A DNA stretch of 64,000 bases from Hippopus hippopus. Taxonomy: Eukaryota; Mollusca; Bivalvia; Cardiida; Cardiidae. The DNA lies in contig OX328096.1 in the NCBI GenBank assembly GCA_946811185.2, positions 24,803,881 through 24,867,880 on the forward strand, written 5' to 3'. Below are positions 1 to 11,008 of the stretch, piece after piece. A model generated the notes under the pieces. The model was not told where the DNA came from and made no database searches. It saw only the letters and a program-made list of their open reading frames with translations. Position numbers and translations under genes: made by a program. Position 1 is the first letter of the stretch, and each line of letters opens with the position of its first letter.

Positions 1-176
1 CAAGTATTAATATGAGAATTAATTCAAAGTTAACATGTGTTCTCCTTTCAAGGATATTGGTGGAAGTTGATTACTGGTCAAAATTCAATGGACTTTGAAA
101 TTGTGAAAAATTCAACGTTTCTGCTTTCCATTAAGTAGTTTGAGTGATTACTGGTCAAAAACCAATGTTTGGATGT

Positions 177-393
177 GTTAACACAATCCCGACTTTTAAC
201 GAACCTGAGAAAGAGGACTTGAAAACATTGTGGGTAAAGGAGGAAACGCTGGCTACTAGCATTTCTCCTTTTCTTACTATGTTTTGTATCCCTTCAAAAA
301 CAAATTTTGATTTTCGAGTTACATTTAATTTGTGGTCTGCAAATGCTTTTAATTTTGACAAGTCCATTTTTTGTCATTTGATAGAAGAGTTAA
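177..393 (+). mobile_element. MITE-A copy
   Basis: Orientation with CACAATCCCGAC at the left and TTTGACAAGTCC at the right. The palindrome is degraded (GCTGGCTACTAGC). Short open frames across it are MITE shadows. Confidence 0.8.
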
Positions 394-929
394 GGTGCTT
401 TGAAGTTGTGATTTTTTTTTTTTAAGTTTTTTTGTTTCAGTTTAATCATTTTAGCGATAACTGGTCAAACTCCAACTTTGTTTTGCAGATTTTAAGGTAC
501 TTCGAAGTTAACAGAAGTTAAAAGGTTCTGGTTTCCATTAGATTACTTAATTTCATTTTGTAACATTTATTCCAAATTCAGTATGTGTTTTTAGGGCAAG
601 GAGACGTCTGATCAGTTCAGTTAAAATCAAAATAAATTGTAAAGAAAGGAGACCTCAAGCTACATGAATAAGTGGATTTGCAATTTTGTCAAACAATCAC
701 AGTAACTATGAGCAGATTTTAACTAAATTCACACATAGTTTTATTTAAGTATATTTCCATAAACGAAGCTGGTTCATCGGGATCTTGAAACTGTGAAAAT
801 CTACGAGGTCTTTGTCTCCGTCAAAAACTATTTACCCTAAACTGCTATACAAATTGAATGAAAGTTTAAGCCAGCAGTAAAACCCCAAATATTGCGTGTT
901 CAGATTTCATTTTTGCCAGAAAATTTTGC
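394..929. other. AT-rich stretch without a recognised gene
   Basis: Words from 1-140 (ACTGGTCAAA, CTTTCCATTA) recur around 440-560, so MITE-A copy 1 seems to lie inside an older duplicated sequence. Nothing else supported. Confidence 0.4.
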
Positions 930-1045
930 CGTTTCGGAAAGGTAGATCTAAAGTCAGACTGCACATTCTGTGCAGTCTGATCTTAATCTACATTGTCCGC
1001 AAAAACCCATTGAGTCGCGCTCAGCAGCTGAAGAGTTGATTAACA
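930..1045. mobile_element. MITE-C fragment
   Basis: Hairpin AGACTGCACATTCTGTGCAG TCTGATCTTAATCTACA with flanking GTAGATCTAAAG. Smaller relics of the stem occur at 1155-1210, 1990-2035 and 6545-6575. Confidence 0.65.
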
Positions 1046-1211
1046 GATCAAAACCAAATTTTGCAAATGGTTTGTTATCATTGAGATACACGTACCTCAT
1101 GAAGTAGTCAGGCAATAACCCTTCAAGCATCTTTCACTACTTTCATTACCTTTACGGGCAGTGAAGATCAAGATTAGACTGCACAAAAGGCTCAGTCTGG
1201 TCTTTGCTCTA

Positions 1212-1500
1212 CGCCGAGTCCCCGTAGCTCAGTCGGTAGCGTGCAGGACTTGAGAACAGGGGGTCGCTGGTTCGAACCCCGGCTCGGCCAATTTCTTTCG
1301 GAGGATTGATGATAGTCATTGCGACAGGATTCATTCCTGTCTCACTACTGACCATTGTTTCGACGATGGTTATGTGGGAAAGCAGCCAGTGGATTGGAAA
1401 GAATATTGCGAGGGGCACTGGTAAAAGAAACTCCAGAAAATCATGCATAAGTGCACTGGCCGCCGCGATATAACTGAAATAATGTTGAAACGGCGTTAAG
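1212..1500 (+). mobile_element. tRNA-derived SINE (RUDI/V-SINE-like), near full length
   Basis: The head (1212-1290) is a good tRNA look-alike: paired GCCGAG/CTCGGC acceptor ends followed by CA, A-box TAGCTCAGTCGG and B-box GGTTCGAACCC. The body includes CAGGATTCATTCCTGTCTCA and the tail GATATAACTGAAATAATGTT then GAAACGGCGTTAA, the common bivalve SINE 3' end. The anticodon arm is degenerate, so it is not a tRNA gene. Confidence 0.8.
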
Positions 1501-2321
1501 GTTTACGGCCCCTAACTCTCATATTAAAAGACGGAAGCTGCCGAGATTGGCCGAATAGCCTTTACGAAAACGTCGCTGTTACACGATATTTACCGATGAG
1601 TTAGGGGTCATAATCCTTAAACACCATACAATAAATCAATCCATGTTTGCTCTACACTGTCTGCTTTGCTGACATTCTGGAAAAGGGTGACGGTTAAATT
1701 ACTCTTGTTATGACTTATTTCTAGAATGAAAATGTATGCCGGGTTTATTCGGTTTTCTATTGGTTGAAAAGTGTTTATATCCACCAGAGTTATAGAACTT
1801 TGAGATTGTGATCAAATAATTCTGTCGGTTAAAAAAGCTCCTATATTCCAACTCTACGTTTTCTTTAGGCCGACTATTTAACTCCCTCGGCACCACAGAA
1901 AAATCCTGATTCTTTTTTGCCTACTGAAAATACAATCTACTGAAAATCAGAAATATTTTATCCTATTGAGCTTGACTGAACAAACGGATGGTTCGGATCC
2001 AAGACGAGACCGCACGTTCTGTGCAGTCTGATCTTTATGCTTTGCACAATAAGTCTTTATTTCTCTATTGGGGCTGAATGGGTAAAAAAAAAAAATCACC
2101 ATTGCTGATCTAAGATCAGAGAAGACAACCTGAGCAGTCTGGTATTGACAATTCATTGTCCGAAAAACATACTATGAATTCCTCTTGGCGGCCAGTGTGT
2201 TCAGTAATGCTTACTGGAAAATATTTTTCTGTGACTAAGATTTAGATAATCTACGTAAATTAAAGGATCAATGGCGGCAAAAAGTAAACAATGCTGGTGT
2301 TAACATGCATTTAATAATCAA

Positions 2322-2565
2322 AATCATACCATTTAAAAGTATGGAATTATTATGAAGATGACAGTCTCTTATCATACGGTCAATCCAAGTGTTAGTCGTT
2401 CGCGGAAAAAAAATGAGTTTTAAAAATACGTAAAAAGTTGCGAAGTCGTTATATCTTTTGTTTGTTTTTTACATTGCTTTTCATCTGCGACTAACACTTC
2501 AACCGATAGTACAATAACAGATTGCTATCTTCTGACTAATTTCCATACTTTTAAATGGTATGATT
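2322..2565. mobile_element. Short TIR element
   Basis: AATCATACCATTTAAAAGTA is exactly inverted at the other end (TACTTTTAAATGGTATGATT). Inner parts AAGTGTTAGTCG and CGACTAACACTT are also inverted. Single copy in the window. Confidence 0.8.
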
Positions 2566-2878
2566 TAAACATAAATTCTTTTTTTAATATCTGCAATGTT
2601 TATCTTTGGCCTCTACTGGACCTTTAAGCTTTGATCCATGAATACACGTGAAAAGGTGGTGATAAAGAGATAAATTTTTCACCACGGTATTTTTTGGTTC
2701 GATGGCACTTTTTCTTATTGAGGTAATGCTGAGGCCCCCGCCTAGTAACTATTAAACCCAGGAAATACTTTTTAAAAAGCGAGCTATCACCGCGATTATG
2801 ATTAATGTTGTTAAAAACAACGTAAAGCACCATAAAAATAAGACCAAACTAAATATTTTTATAAAGGATACTAAATTG

Positions 2879-3368
2879 AGTCATGCTCTGTGAAAAAGGG
2901 AGCTTAATGCATCTGCTAAAAATATCGACCCAGGTCAGCCTGCACAGTTCGCGCAGGCTGAGCTGTGTCAAAACTTTTTGCTATTTGGAAATTTTATGAA
3001 TGCCAAAGCATCATTCTACCTCAGGATTGAGTCGGTTGTAAGACAAAATGGATTTAACCCTTTACCAAACAATCCCTGGTTTTCACGACCCTGAGAAAGA
3101 AGCCTTCTGAAAACATTGTGGGAAAAAGGAGAAAATGCTGGTAACCAGCATTTTCTCCTTTTTCCCACAATGTTTTCTTCCCTTCCCAAAACAAATTTCA
3201 ATTTTTGAGTCACATTAATTTTGCCTTCCGCAAAAGCTTCCAATTTGGACTGGTCTAAAATTTTGTCGTTTGGTAAAGAGTTAAGAAATCCATAATCATG
3301 TGATGACTTGCTTGGTATAATGCATCACCTGGATGCATTAAGCCCCCTTTTAACAGAACATGGCTCAT
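2879..3368. mobile_element. MITE-B split by MITE-A
   Basis: Ends CATGCTCTGTGAAAAAGGGA and CCCCCTTTTAACAGAACATG are inverted. A GC-rich stem (GTCAGCCTGCACAG ... CGCGCAGGCTGA) lies near the left. Confidence 0.75.
3054..3284 (+). mobile_element. MITE-A copy inside a MITE-B
   Basis: TTAACCCTTTACC to GGTAAAGAGTTAA. Central hairpin ATGCTGGTAACCAGCAT with well-paired arms. It splits the MITE-B copy at 2879-3368. Confidence 0.92.
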
Positions 3369-3409
3369 ATTTACACCATTTTCTATCAAAGTGGCTAAAT
3401 GCATCTCTG

Positions 3410-3627
3410 TGATGCAATTTACCCAGCAAATCAATATCATAATTATGGATTCACAAAATCAGTTTTGTCTAACAACCAACTGAATCATGAAGTAAACTGG
3501 TCCTCTGGCATACAGAAAATTGACCAATAGCAAAAGGTTTCGACCCATGTCAGCCTGCGCAGGCTGACATTGGTCGATGATTTTTGCAGATACATTAAAT
3601 CCTCTTTTCTTCGAGTATGCCTCATAA
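3410..3627. mobile_element. MITE-B partial
   Basis: AGAAAATTGACCAATAGCAA, then the perfect stem ATGTCAGCCTGCGCAGGCTGA, then CATTAAATCCTCTTTTC. It ends 16 bp before the doubtful first astacin exon. Confidence 0.75.
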
Positions 3628-3642
3628 TAATGCACATTTCAG

Positions 3643-3717
3643 ATTTTGGCGAGATGCAGTCAGCGGTGATGACCTTGTCATTGTTAGTTGTGGAGACATT
3701 GCTGGCGTCTGTGACAG
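3643..3717 (+). CDS. Possible signal-peptide exon of the astacin gene (doubtful)
   Basis: An acceptor-like tract ending CACATTTCAG precedes this stretch and a donor (GACAG/GTACAAG) follows it. From the ATG at 3654 the frame reads MQSAVMTLSLLVVETLLASV, a hydrophobic leader-like peptide ending in phase 1. The next recognised exon (5283) starts in phase 0, so at least one intervening exon (propeptide) would be required and was not found. A second open frame through the same bases also exists. It is listed only because position, strand and hydrophobicity fit a first exon; it may be chance. Confidence 0.2.
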
Positions 3718-3854
3718 GTACAAGACCTTCCTCTACTCTAAATTAGACCATCTGTATATTCTTGAAAAACAGTGCAGCAGCACTTCTGATTGTCGGCTAA
3801 AGAGACAGCCAAAGAAAGTTCCCATTTCATTGTCTAAATAAGCAACAGATATAG

Positions 3855-4064
3855 TTGACCCTTCACCAAATAGTCACGAGTTATACGGCCTTGAGATAAA
3901 GGGTTTCAGAGAATATTATTCGTAAAGTTCTACCATTTTCTTCTTCTCCTACGCTGTGTTCTACCCTTTCGAGGGAACTTTTTTTTTTTTCGGCTGCAAG
4001 TACTTTCCCCCCCCCCCTTTTTTTTTTTGGACAAGTCTAAGTTTTGTCGCCTGGTGAAGAATTG
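3855..4064 (+). mobile_element. Degenerate MITE-A
   Basis: Recognisable by CCCTTCACCAAATAGTC and GGACAAGTCTAAGTTTTG. The palindrome is lost and the interior has poly-T and poly-C runs. Confidence 0.6.
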
Positions 4065-4285
4065 AGGATCTCATCCTTTGCCATGCAGACATGCAGCATC
4101 TTTGGTACAAAGATGAGGCAAGACTGGGGAAGACTTTGCATTCATTGTGACAAGATTAGCTGGAACTCCAAAACGGCCTTGGAAATTTGAGGATGCTTCT
4201 TTATACTTGCAGGGTTTAAAATAATTCAGGAAGACATCATTGATAGGCTTGACACTGTAAGTATGAATTTTCATATACTGTACCC

Positions 4286-4445
4286 ACAGCTCCAGACAGA
4301 GGGAGTGATTTTGATTTCAAAACTGAAAATATTAATCTTTCTCCACTAAACCCATGTTGTGGGTACTCATTAGAATCGTCTCAGGGTTTCGAAGAGAAAT
4401 AATGGATTTAGAATATCATCACTCCCTCTTATCTGGAGCTCTGTG
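4286..4445. mobile_element. MITE with AGCTCCAGA..AGAGGGAGTG ends, copy 1
   Basis: Inverted ends (ACAGCTCCAGACAGAGGGAG and CTCCCTCTTATCTGGAGCT) enclose GTGGGTACTCATTAGAATCG. Only one arm of the central palindrome seen in the 43-kb copy is retained. Confidence 0.75.
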
Positions 4446-5282
4446 TACCTGTACTTTTATCACATTACTACCCATATTTTCATTGTAATACAGCTATTAC
4501 GAATTTTCTTATCCTACCCACGTTTTAGATGAGCAAATAGTGTTGTATCTGGTCACAGATCTGTAATCGTACGCCTCATTTTTAAAATTGTGCTGATTCA
4601 GATTTTTCTGTGAAATCAAGGGTCAAAAGTGTGATCGCGACAAAGCTGCGAACTCTTTGCTCTTAAGATTCAAAACAGAATCATTATTTGCAAGTTTCTT
4701 GGAAATATTTTTCGTCCGTTACTCTTTGGCAGCGGGTTTTACCCGCTGTCATAGTTCCCACATCACGTGTGCATGTATATACCGGTTTTCGAAGCCTACT
4801 ATCTTTATCTAGGTCAAATTTTTGCTTCCGGCAGGTTTTGCCTGGATACGCAAGTAAACAAAACCAGTTTCATACACTAACAAAACAGTTCTGCCATTGA
4901 TATTCAAAAAGAGCAGATCAACTTGATACTGTGTGTTCCCTGAAAAAATTAAAACTTCTCATGTTTATGTTGTCTTAAGATTCAAGACAACAAAATAAAA
5001 GCCAGTGCCGAGTTTGACACCTCTCCACAATCCGGCGCATTTATACTATAACACAGCTGGTTGCTGCAGAACTCGTACCCTGAAGAACTCGTATCCAAAT
5101 CTCAAGGGGATGAGCTCTGTGTTAGTTTACGAGGAAAATGTCCTAGCACATACCTATTTATTAGCATGTATTCAGTGCCAGAAAAAGAAACCCGCTGCCT
5201 TCAGTGTGTTAGCACTTTGATTTATATATGTATGGCCACTTTTACCCAAGATGTAATTTTTATTCTCAATTTGGTGTTTCAG

Positions 5283-5373
5283 TTGTTGGTCAAAACACAA
5301 TCTGCCTCTACTGTAACAGAGATATGGGATTCAGGAGTTATACCCGTGTTCATTGACGACAATATAAAATCTC
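5283..5373 (+). CDS. Astacin exon: N-terminal strand of catalytic domain
   Basis: Acceptor GGTGTTTCAG, donor AAATCTC/GTAAGT. It reads EIWDSGVIPVFIDD, which matches the start of mature astacins (W..G.IPY.I). The usual Y after IP is V here. It starts in phase 0 and ends in phase 1, and its last base C joins GT of the next exon to make R31. The upstream intron boundary is clear, but the exon that should carry signal peptide and propeptide lies further 5' and is not certain. Confidence 0.85.
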
Positions 5374-6530
5374 GTAAGTCTCGTATACTGCAATTCCTCC
5401 GTTTACATATTTGAGATACATCCCTGCTATAAATATTGTGGTCAAAGAGCAGATGCTTTTTTCCACAAACAATATTTGCTCCTCTTCCGACATTGTTCTC
5501 AATATTATTCTGAATTTCAAAGTATATCCAAAGGCATGTGAGGGTGTCTAGGCTTAACCTGTCCGTCTCTGGATTAACACAATACCTTAAGCATCTTGCA
5601 GCTGACAGATTTTGAAAACATATTATTAAGCGGTGTTTCCTACCGACAAAATTCGTCTGCAAATTTTAGTACGAGTATGTCTCGTCTGGCATTCTGATTG
5701 TCATTTCAGAATCACGTGCTCCATATTTCGGATCACTTTTACCATGGTTTAATTAAATGATATTACCAAAGTATCGGAGTTTAACACTTACATGGGCTGG
5801 AGCACCAAATAGGCATGATTATTTTGTAAGAAGAGATGAACCCTGAAGTATATCTTTTCTCGTCTGATAAACGAGAAGTTCTGATGACGCAAAGAGTGGT
5901 CTCAATTTCTCTTAACATGAAATCCAAGTCTCAGTTCATGTATTTAGACATTATCTGATCAAGCCTGGCACACATAATCGTTGTTATGTTTGACAGGAAG
6001 TAAATTTACGAGCGACCTCTGATGGTGACAGTGTTGGTTGTCTGCACGTTCTTGGTGTAGGTATTGTCTTGCAATCCGACAAAATTTGACTGCGATGAAC
6101 TTTTGAGGGAACATTAAGTTCGTTTATTTTGAAAAGATAAGATAATGACAACGTGCTTTTGATGAATCGGAACCCAACGGATTTTGTTCGAGTAAATTTA
6201 CAAATAGGACCGGTTTAATTACAGTTTATAATGATTCGTTTTTGTACTTGATGCGTCTCAGAGAAAATTAAAGAATCTTTCGATTGAAATGCTTTGTAAA
6301 ATAATGACCTGCTGGCTGTCTAAGAATAATTCCGCATGGTAATAATCTCAAAAAAAAATCTCCTTAGTTAAAAAAAAAACTTGATAAGTGAACAAACAGT
6401 GAAAAAGATCTAGATCACCGTTTATTTGAAAAAAGAAAAAAAGACGTTGATATTAATGTATTCGAATTCTATATAATGGTGCAGTATAAATAATAACTCT
6501 CGGGCTGCCACACGCTATTCAGTGCGCTTT
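5374..6530. other. Intron sequence, nothing recognised
   Basis: The start of the long astacin intron. No splice-flanked frame with domain similarity on either strand. Confidence 0.5.
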
Positions 6531-6587
6531 AGCGGGCAGCCTAGACAAAGATCAGACTGCACAAAACATTGCAAGACTTAATTATCA

Positions 6588-6845
6588 AGCCCGACCGTGT
6601 AGCTCAGTGGTTAGCGTATCCAACTCGTGGACCTGGTGGTTGTGAGTTCGATACCCAGTTGAGGCAAACTTTCTTTCCGACGATTTTTCGCCTCTCACTT
6701 CTGACCCATGCGAGAAAAGTATTCAGTGACTGGAAAGAAAGTTATGTCAGTGCTAGTGTGAGAAAGCCAGGAAACACATGCGTAGGTGCACTGACTGCCG
6801 TGATATGACTTTAGCTATTAAAACGACGTTAAACTCCAATACAAC
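6588..6845 (+). mobile_element. tRNA-derived SINE, different body
   Basis: Head GTAGCTCAGTGGTTAGCGTA ... GAGTTCGATACCC, middle CTGGAAAGAAAGTTATGTCA, and tail TGATATGACTTTAGCTATT then AAAACGACGTTAAAC. Confidence 0.75.
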
Positions 6846-6929
6846 TAATCACTCAACTTAATTATCACATATGTTTAGTCAATGAATTTAGGACTATCTG
6901 TATATAGCTTGATCTTAATGTTTTTGTTT

Positions 6930-7065
6930 GTTTGTTTGTTTGTTTGAATGGTGATTTACGCCGCTTTCAACATTATTTCAGTCATATCACGGCGACGGTT
7001 CATATATTCATGTATTTCCTGGGTTTCACCAGTACTAGGCTAGGGCTAATGTGTTTAAAGAAAAA
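6930..7065 (-). mobile_element. SINE 3' fragment
   Basis: Minus-strand SINE tail (read on plus as GCCGCTTTCAACATTATTTC AGTCATATCACGGCG) preceded by a TTTG microsatellite. Confidence 0.7.
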
Positions 7066-7174
7066 CAGACCGAGTCCGGTTCATTCTAGAGTACCCTTTG
7101 TGTTTCGTCTATTTTAAAAGACCTTATATCTTTGACTACCAGCTCAAGAAAATCGACGAATTTGGTCAAAGTCA

Positions 7175-8425
7175 TACATCAGGTAGCAAATGCTCTAGTA
7201 TCTTTGTCTAGCATAAGAAAGCAGATGGCCCTAGGTCATAGTCTAGCGTTAGATGGCGCATGGTCTGGGGTCAAAGTCTAGCACCAGGTTGCAGATAGTG
7301 TAAGGTAATAGTCTAGCGTTAGATGGCGCATGGCCTAGGGTCATAGTCTAACGTAAGATGGCGCATGGCCTAGGGTCATAGTCTAGCTCCAGGTAGCGGC
7401 TAATGTAGGGTCATAGTCTAGCGTTAGATGGCGCATGGCCTAGGGTCAAAGTCTAGCAGCAGGTTACAGATAGTGTAAGGTCATAGTCTAGCGTTAGATG
7501 GCGCATGGCCTATGGTCAAAGTCTAGCACCATAACAGATAGTGTAAGGTCATAGTCTAGTGTTAGATGGCGCATGGCCTAGGGTCATAGTCTAGCATCAG
7601 GTAGCGGCTAATGTAGGGTCAAAGTCTAGCGGTAGATGGCGCATGGCCTAGGGTCAAGTCTTGCATCAGGCTATGGATAGTGTAAGGTCATAGTCTAGCG
7701 TTAGATGGCGCATGACCTAGGGTCATAGTCTAGCATCAGGTAGCGGCTAATGTAGGATCATAGTCTAGCGGTAGATAGCGCATGGCCTAGGGTCAAAGTC
7801 TAGCATCAGGTTACGGCTAGTATAGGGTCATAGTCTAGCGTTAGATGGCGCATGGCCCAGGGATCAAGTCTTGCATCAGGCTGCGGATAGTGTAGGGTCA
7901 TTTGCCAGCTTTAGATGGCGCATGGCCTAGGGTCATACTCATAGTCTAGCATCAATAAGCGGCTAGTGTAGGGTCATAGTCTAGCGATAGATAGCGCATG
8001 GCCTAGGGTCAAGTCTTGCATCAGGCTGATGATAGTGTAGGGTCATTGTCTAGCGTTAGATGACGCATGACCTCGGGTCATACGAGTAGTCTAACATCAG
8101 GTAGCGGCTAATGTAGTGTCATAGTCTAGCGATAGATAGCGCGTGGCCTAGGGTCAAGTCTTGCATCAGGCTGTGGATAGTGTAGGGTCATTGTCTAGGG
8201 TTAGATGGCTCATGACTTAGGGTCATAGTCTAGCATCAGGTAGCGGCTAGTGTAGGGTCATAGTCTAGCATCAGGTAGCGGCTAGTGTAGGGTCATAGTC
8301 TAGCGTCAGATAGCAGATGGTCTAGGATCATATTCTAGCATCAGGAAACGGACCCTCTAGGGTAATAGTTTAGCAACAGGTAGCAGATAATGAAAAGATA
8401 TAGTCTAGCATCTGGTAGCAGATGA
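7175..8425. repeat. Minisatellite, ~35-bp unit, block 1
   Basis: Tandem units of the form TAGGGTCATAGTCTAGCATC plus AGGTAGCGGATGGTG. In this block many units alternate between two types (GTTAGATGGCGCATGGCC and ATCAGGTAGCGGCTAATG), giving a ~70-bp higher-order dimer. It lies in the long astacin intron. No open frame persists across it. Confidence 0.95.
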
Positions 8426-8924
8426 TGAACGGTCGTTTCTTGCATCAGATAAGAGATGTTTTTTGTGTAATTTATATACTGCAAAGAAATTTCTCGCGAT
8501 CTGGTGGGATAATATGCTCCGAATATATTGCTGTCCACTGGCATAATAAAAGGACAGCACAGCTTACCTGTCTGAAACTACGTAGTCTTCACTTGTACAC
8601 TTCAACACAAAATTAAAAACCGTGAAGTGTCACAGGTCATATATTGTTACGGTCGTCTGAAGCAACTCATATTCGTTTGTTTACTTTTGTCAACAATTCA
8701 GAAAATGAACGGTTACTTACCTTGAATTTGTTTAACTTCTTGTTTTAATGAAAGTACATGTAGGGTAGACTAACACTGGAGGCAACTCTAAATGTGTTAC
8801 CGTTATTGCGCAAAAAAATGGTGCAAAATTCTTGTCCTTTGGGTGGGGTTGAATTACGCCGTTTTTTAGTATTTTCCTAAATTATTTTTCTTGACTGTAA
8901 AGCTTTTTGAATTGTAACCAACAC
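8426..8924. repeat. Insert in minisatellite with a fragment of the 22-kb TIR element
   Basis: Non-satellite sequence interrupting the array. Bases around 8466-8530 (ACTGCAAAGAAATTTCTCG and what follows) match the inverted end of the element at 21998-22348 for about 65 bp, so this is probably a truncated relative. The rest (8540-8924) shows nothing recognisable. Confidence 0.6.
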
Positions 8925-9479
8925 ATTAGGTTTATAGTCTAACATTAGACAGCAGATGGTCTAGGATCATAGTCTTACGTCAGATAGCGGATGGTGTTGG
9001 GTATTAGTCTATCATCAGGTAGTGGAAGGTGTTAGGTGCGGATTGTGTAGGCTTTAGTCTAGCATCAGGTAGAGGATGGTGTAGGTTTATAGTATAGAAT
9101 CAGATAGTGGATGGTGTAGCCTGTAAGTCTATCATCAGGTAATGGATATTAAAGTTAAGAGTTTGAAAGCAGATGATGGAGGATATAATTTCATCATACG
9201 GTAACGAATGGTGAAAGGTTATTGTCAAGAATCAGAAAGCAGATGGTCTAGGGTCATAGTCTAGCACAAGGTTGGAGATTGAGCAGGACCAAAGCATCAG
9301 GTAGCGAATAGTGTAGGTTTATAGTTTAGAATCAGATAAAGGATGGTGAAGGGTATTAGTATAGCATTGAGTGATTGTGTAGGGTTATAGGTTAGAAACA
9401 GAAAGCAGATGGACTAGGGTCGCAATTTAGCATCAGGTAGCAGATGCTGCAGGGTTATAGGATTGAATCCGATAGTGGA
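8925..9479. repeat. Minisatellite block 2 (degenerate)
   Basis: The same unit as block 1 but more diverged, with many indels; GATAGTGGA units are common. It ends at the hAT-like insertion, whose 8-bp target ATAGTGGA (9472-9479) is part of a satellite unit. Confidence 0.9.
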
Positions 9480-9572
9480 CATAGGGGTCCGTAGTTTGAC
9501 TCCTATCACCCATAGACTAAAACAAGGGATTTAACTGTATGCAGCCCGTTACTCGCCCCCGGTTACAAAAAA

Positions 9573-10299
9573 ACAACGTATCTTTTCTGCCCCATCAGTT
9601 ATTCTCCTAATTTTTTCTACAGCTGAGAGCCAAAACATTTTTTCTACCAGAAAAACACAACTGTTTGTCAGTGGCTAATGCAGTCTGGCTGATACATTCG
9701 CTCGAACTTGTAAACTCGCTCAAAAATCTTCGTCATTGACACGGGTTCGTACATTCGATACTGACGTTCGCGCATATAAACCAATGAAATTTCTCGTTCC
9801 AAACAGTGTCACCGTACTGTCACATGACAAAAAGGTGTGAGCAGCTGTACGAAATTTAATTGGTTGAATGCACGACTGTTAGTACATATCAACCAATGAA
9901 ATTTCTCGTTCCAAACAATGTCACATGACAGAAGATGGCTGCAGCTGTTCGAAATAAGAACGTGGATCATAAATTCAACGAATTCTGAGGTGTTTCGTCG
10001 TTATTGAAGATAAAGACTATAGGTCAGTAGTATTTTTAAACATGTTTAAAGGGTGGGTGCCGCTAATGCTGCGTTTCATTGGATCTAAAGTGCTTTTTTT
10101 ATCTTGAAAACGGATGTAAGAACCCGTGTCAATGGGGCAGATTTTTGAGCGAGTTTACAAGTTCGAGCGAATGTATTAGCCAAACTGCATTAGCCACTGA
10201 CAAACAGTTGTGTTTTTCTGGTAGAAAAATGTTTTAGCTCTCAGCTGTAGAAAAAAAATAGGAGAATAACTGATGGGGTAGAAAAGATACGTTGTTTTT
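9573..10299. mobile_element. Foldback element nested at the hAT left arm
   Basis: Arms of about 178 bp (9573-9749 and 10121-10299) are inverted copies, e.g. ACAACGTATCTTTTCTGCCC against its complement. The loop holds a ~115-bp direct duplication (AACCAATGAAATTTCTCG at about 9779 and 9891). The flanking GTGGCATTTGTC at 10302 also occurs inverted near the hAT right arm, so the foldback may have inserted into the arm. Confidence 0.75.
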
Positions 10300-11008
10300 G
10301 TGGCATTTGTCGAAGACAATGCCACTATGAGATCAATAATAAATGTTCAATATTGAATTTTGAAGACCATGTATGGTATTTTGTCCAAAACCGAAGGAAG
10401 TAAACCCAAGTAAACTCAATTTTTCAAGACAAATGAGTTTTTCAATAGCACTCAGATATATAATTGGAAATGGCGTATTGAAATAAACTGCAAAAGGCTA
10501 TCGATCGTGGAAATACTTCTTTTTGAGTAAAAATAGCTTCACATCTTCATAGCCTTCTATTGGCGCAATGATATGCACAAAATTTGTCTTCTGACCGCTT
10601 TGCTTCCGGGGTTGTTCGTTCAAAAACCAGTTCGTCCCTGGGCTTGTTCGTCCCATGATTGCACGCTACTCATTTGATTGTGCATGAATATTTACAGGAA
10701 GAAAACTTTATTGTAATGTTGGGAATTAGGTCCTGACGGCCAAAGATATCTCAAAATCATAGTATTCAGGTATAAATTTAATTGAATTCAATATATTTAC
10801 ATGGCTTCTCTCTCTACCCATCGTGCATCCTTCCGTCAAGGGACGTTACTCCTGACTCTTCTTGAAAGATCAAAGGGAGATCACCAATACACAAATAACG
10901 CAAACTTAGGCACCAGTAATCTCCCTTTAACCAAAGAGACGTATTAATTTGCTCAGGAGGTTGATTTTCAAGTTAATATTTAAATAATATTTCTCTTTTT
11001 TTTTTTTT

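Noticed and set aside
155..367. Similar small proteins (DLSKLKAFAD...ENIVGKGENAG...) repeated all along the window
   Set aside because: They are one reading frame through MITE-A copies. The frame breaks in most copies, starts vary, and the similarity is fully explained by the repeat DNA and its palindrome.
1212..1290. Possible tRNA gene
   Set aside because: Acceptor ends and both boxes are good, but the anticodon arm does not form and the sequence continues into a SINE body shared with other copies.
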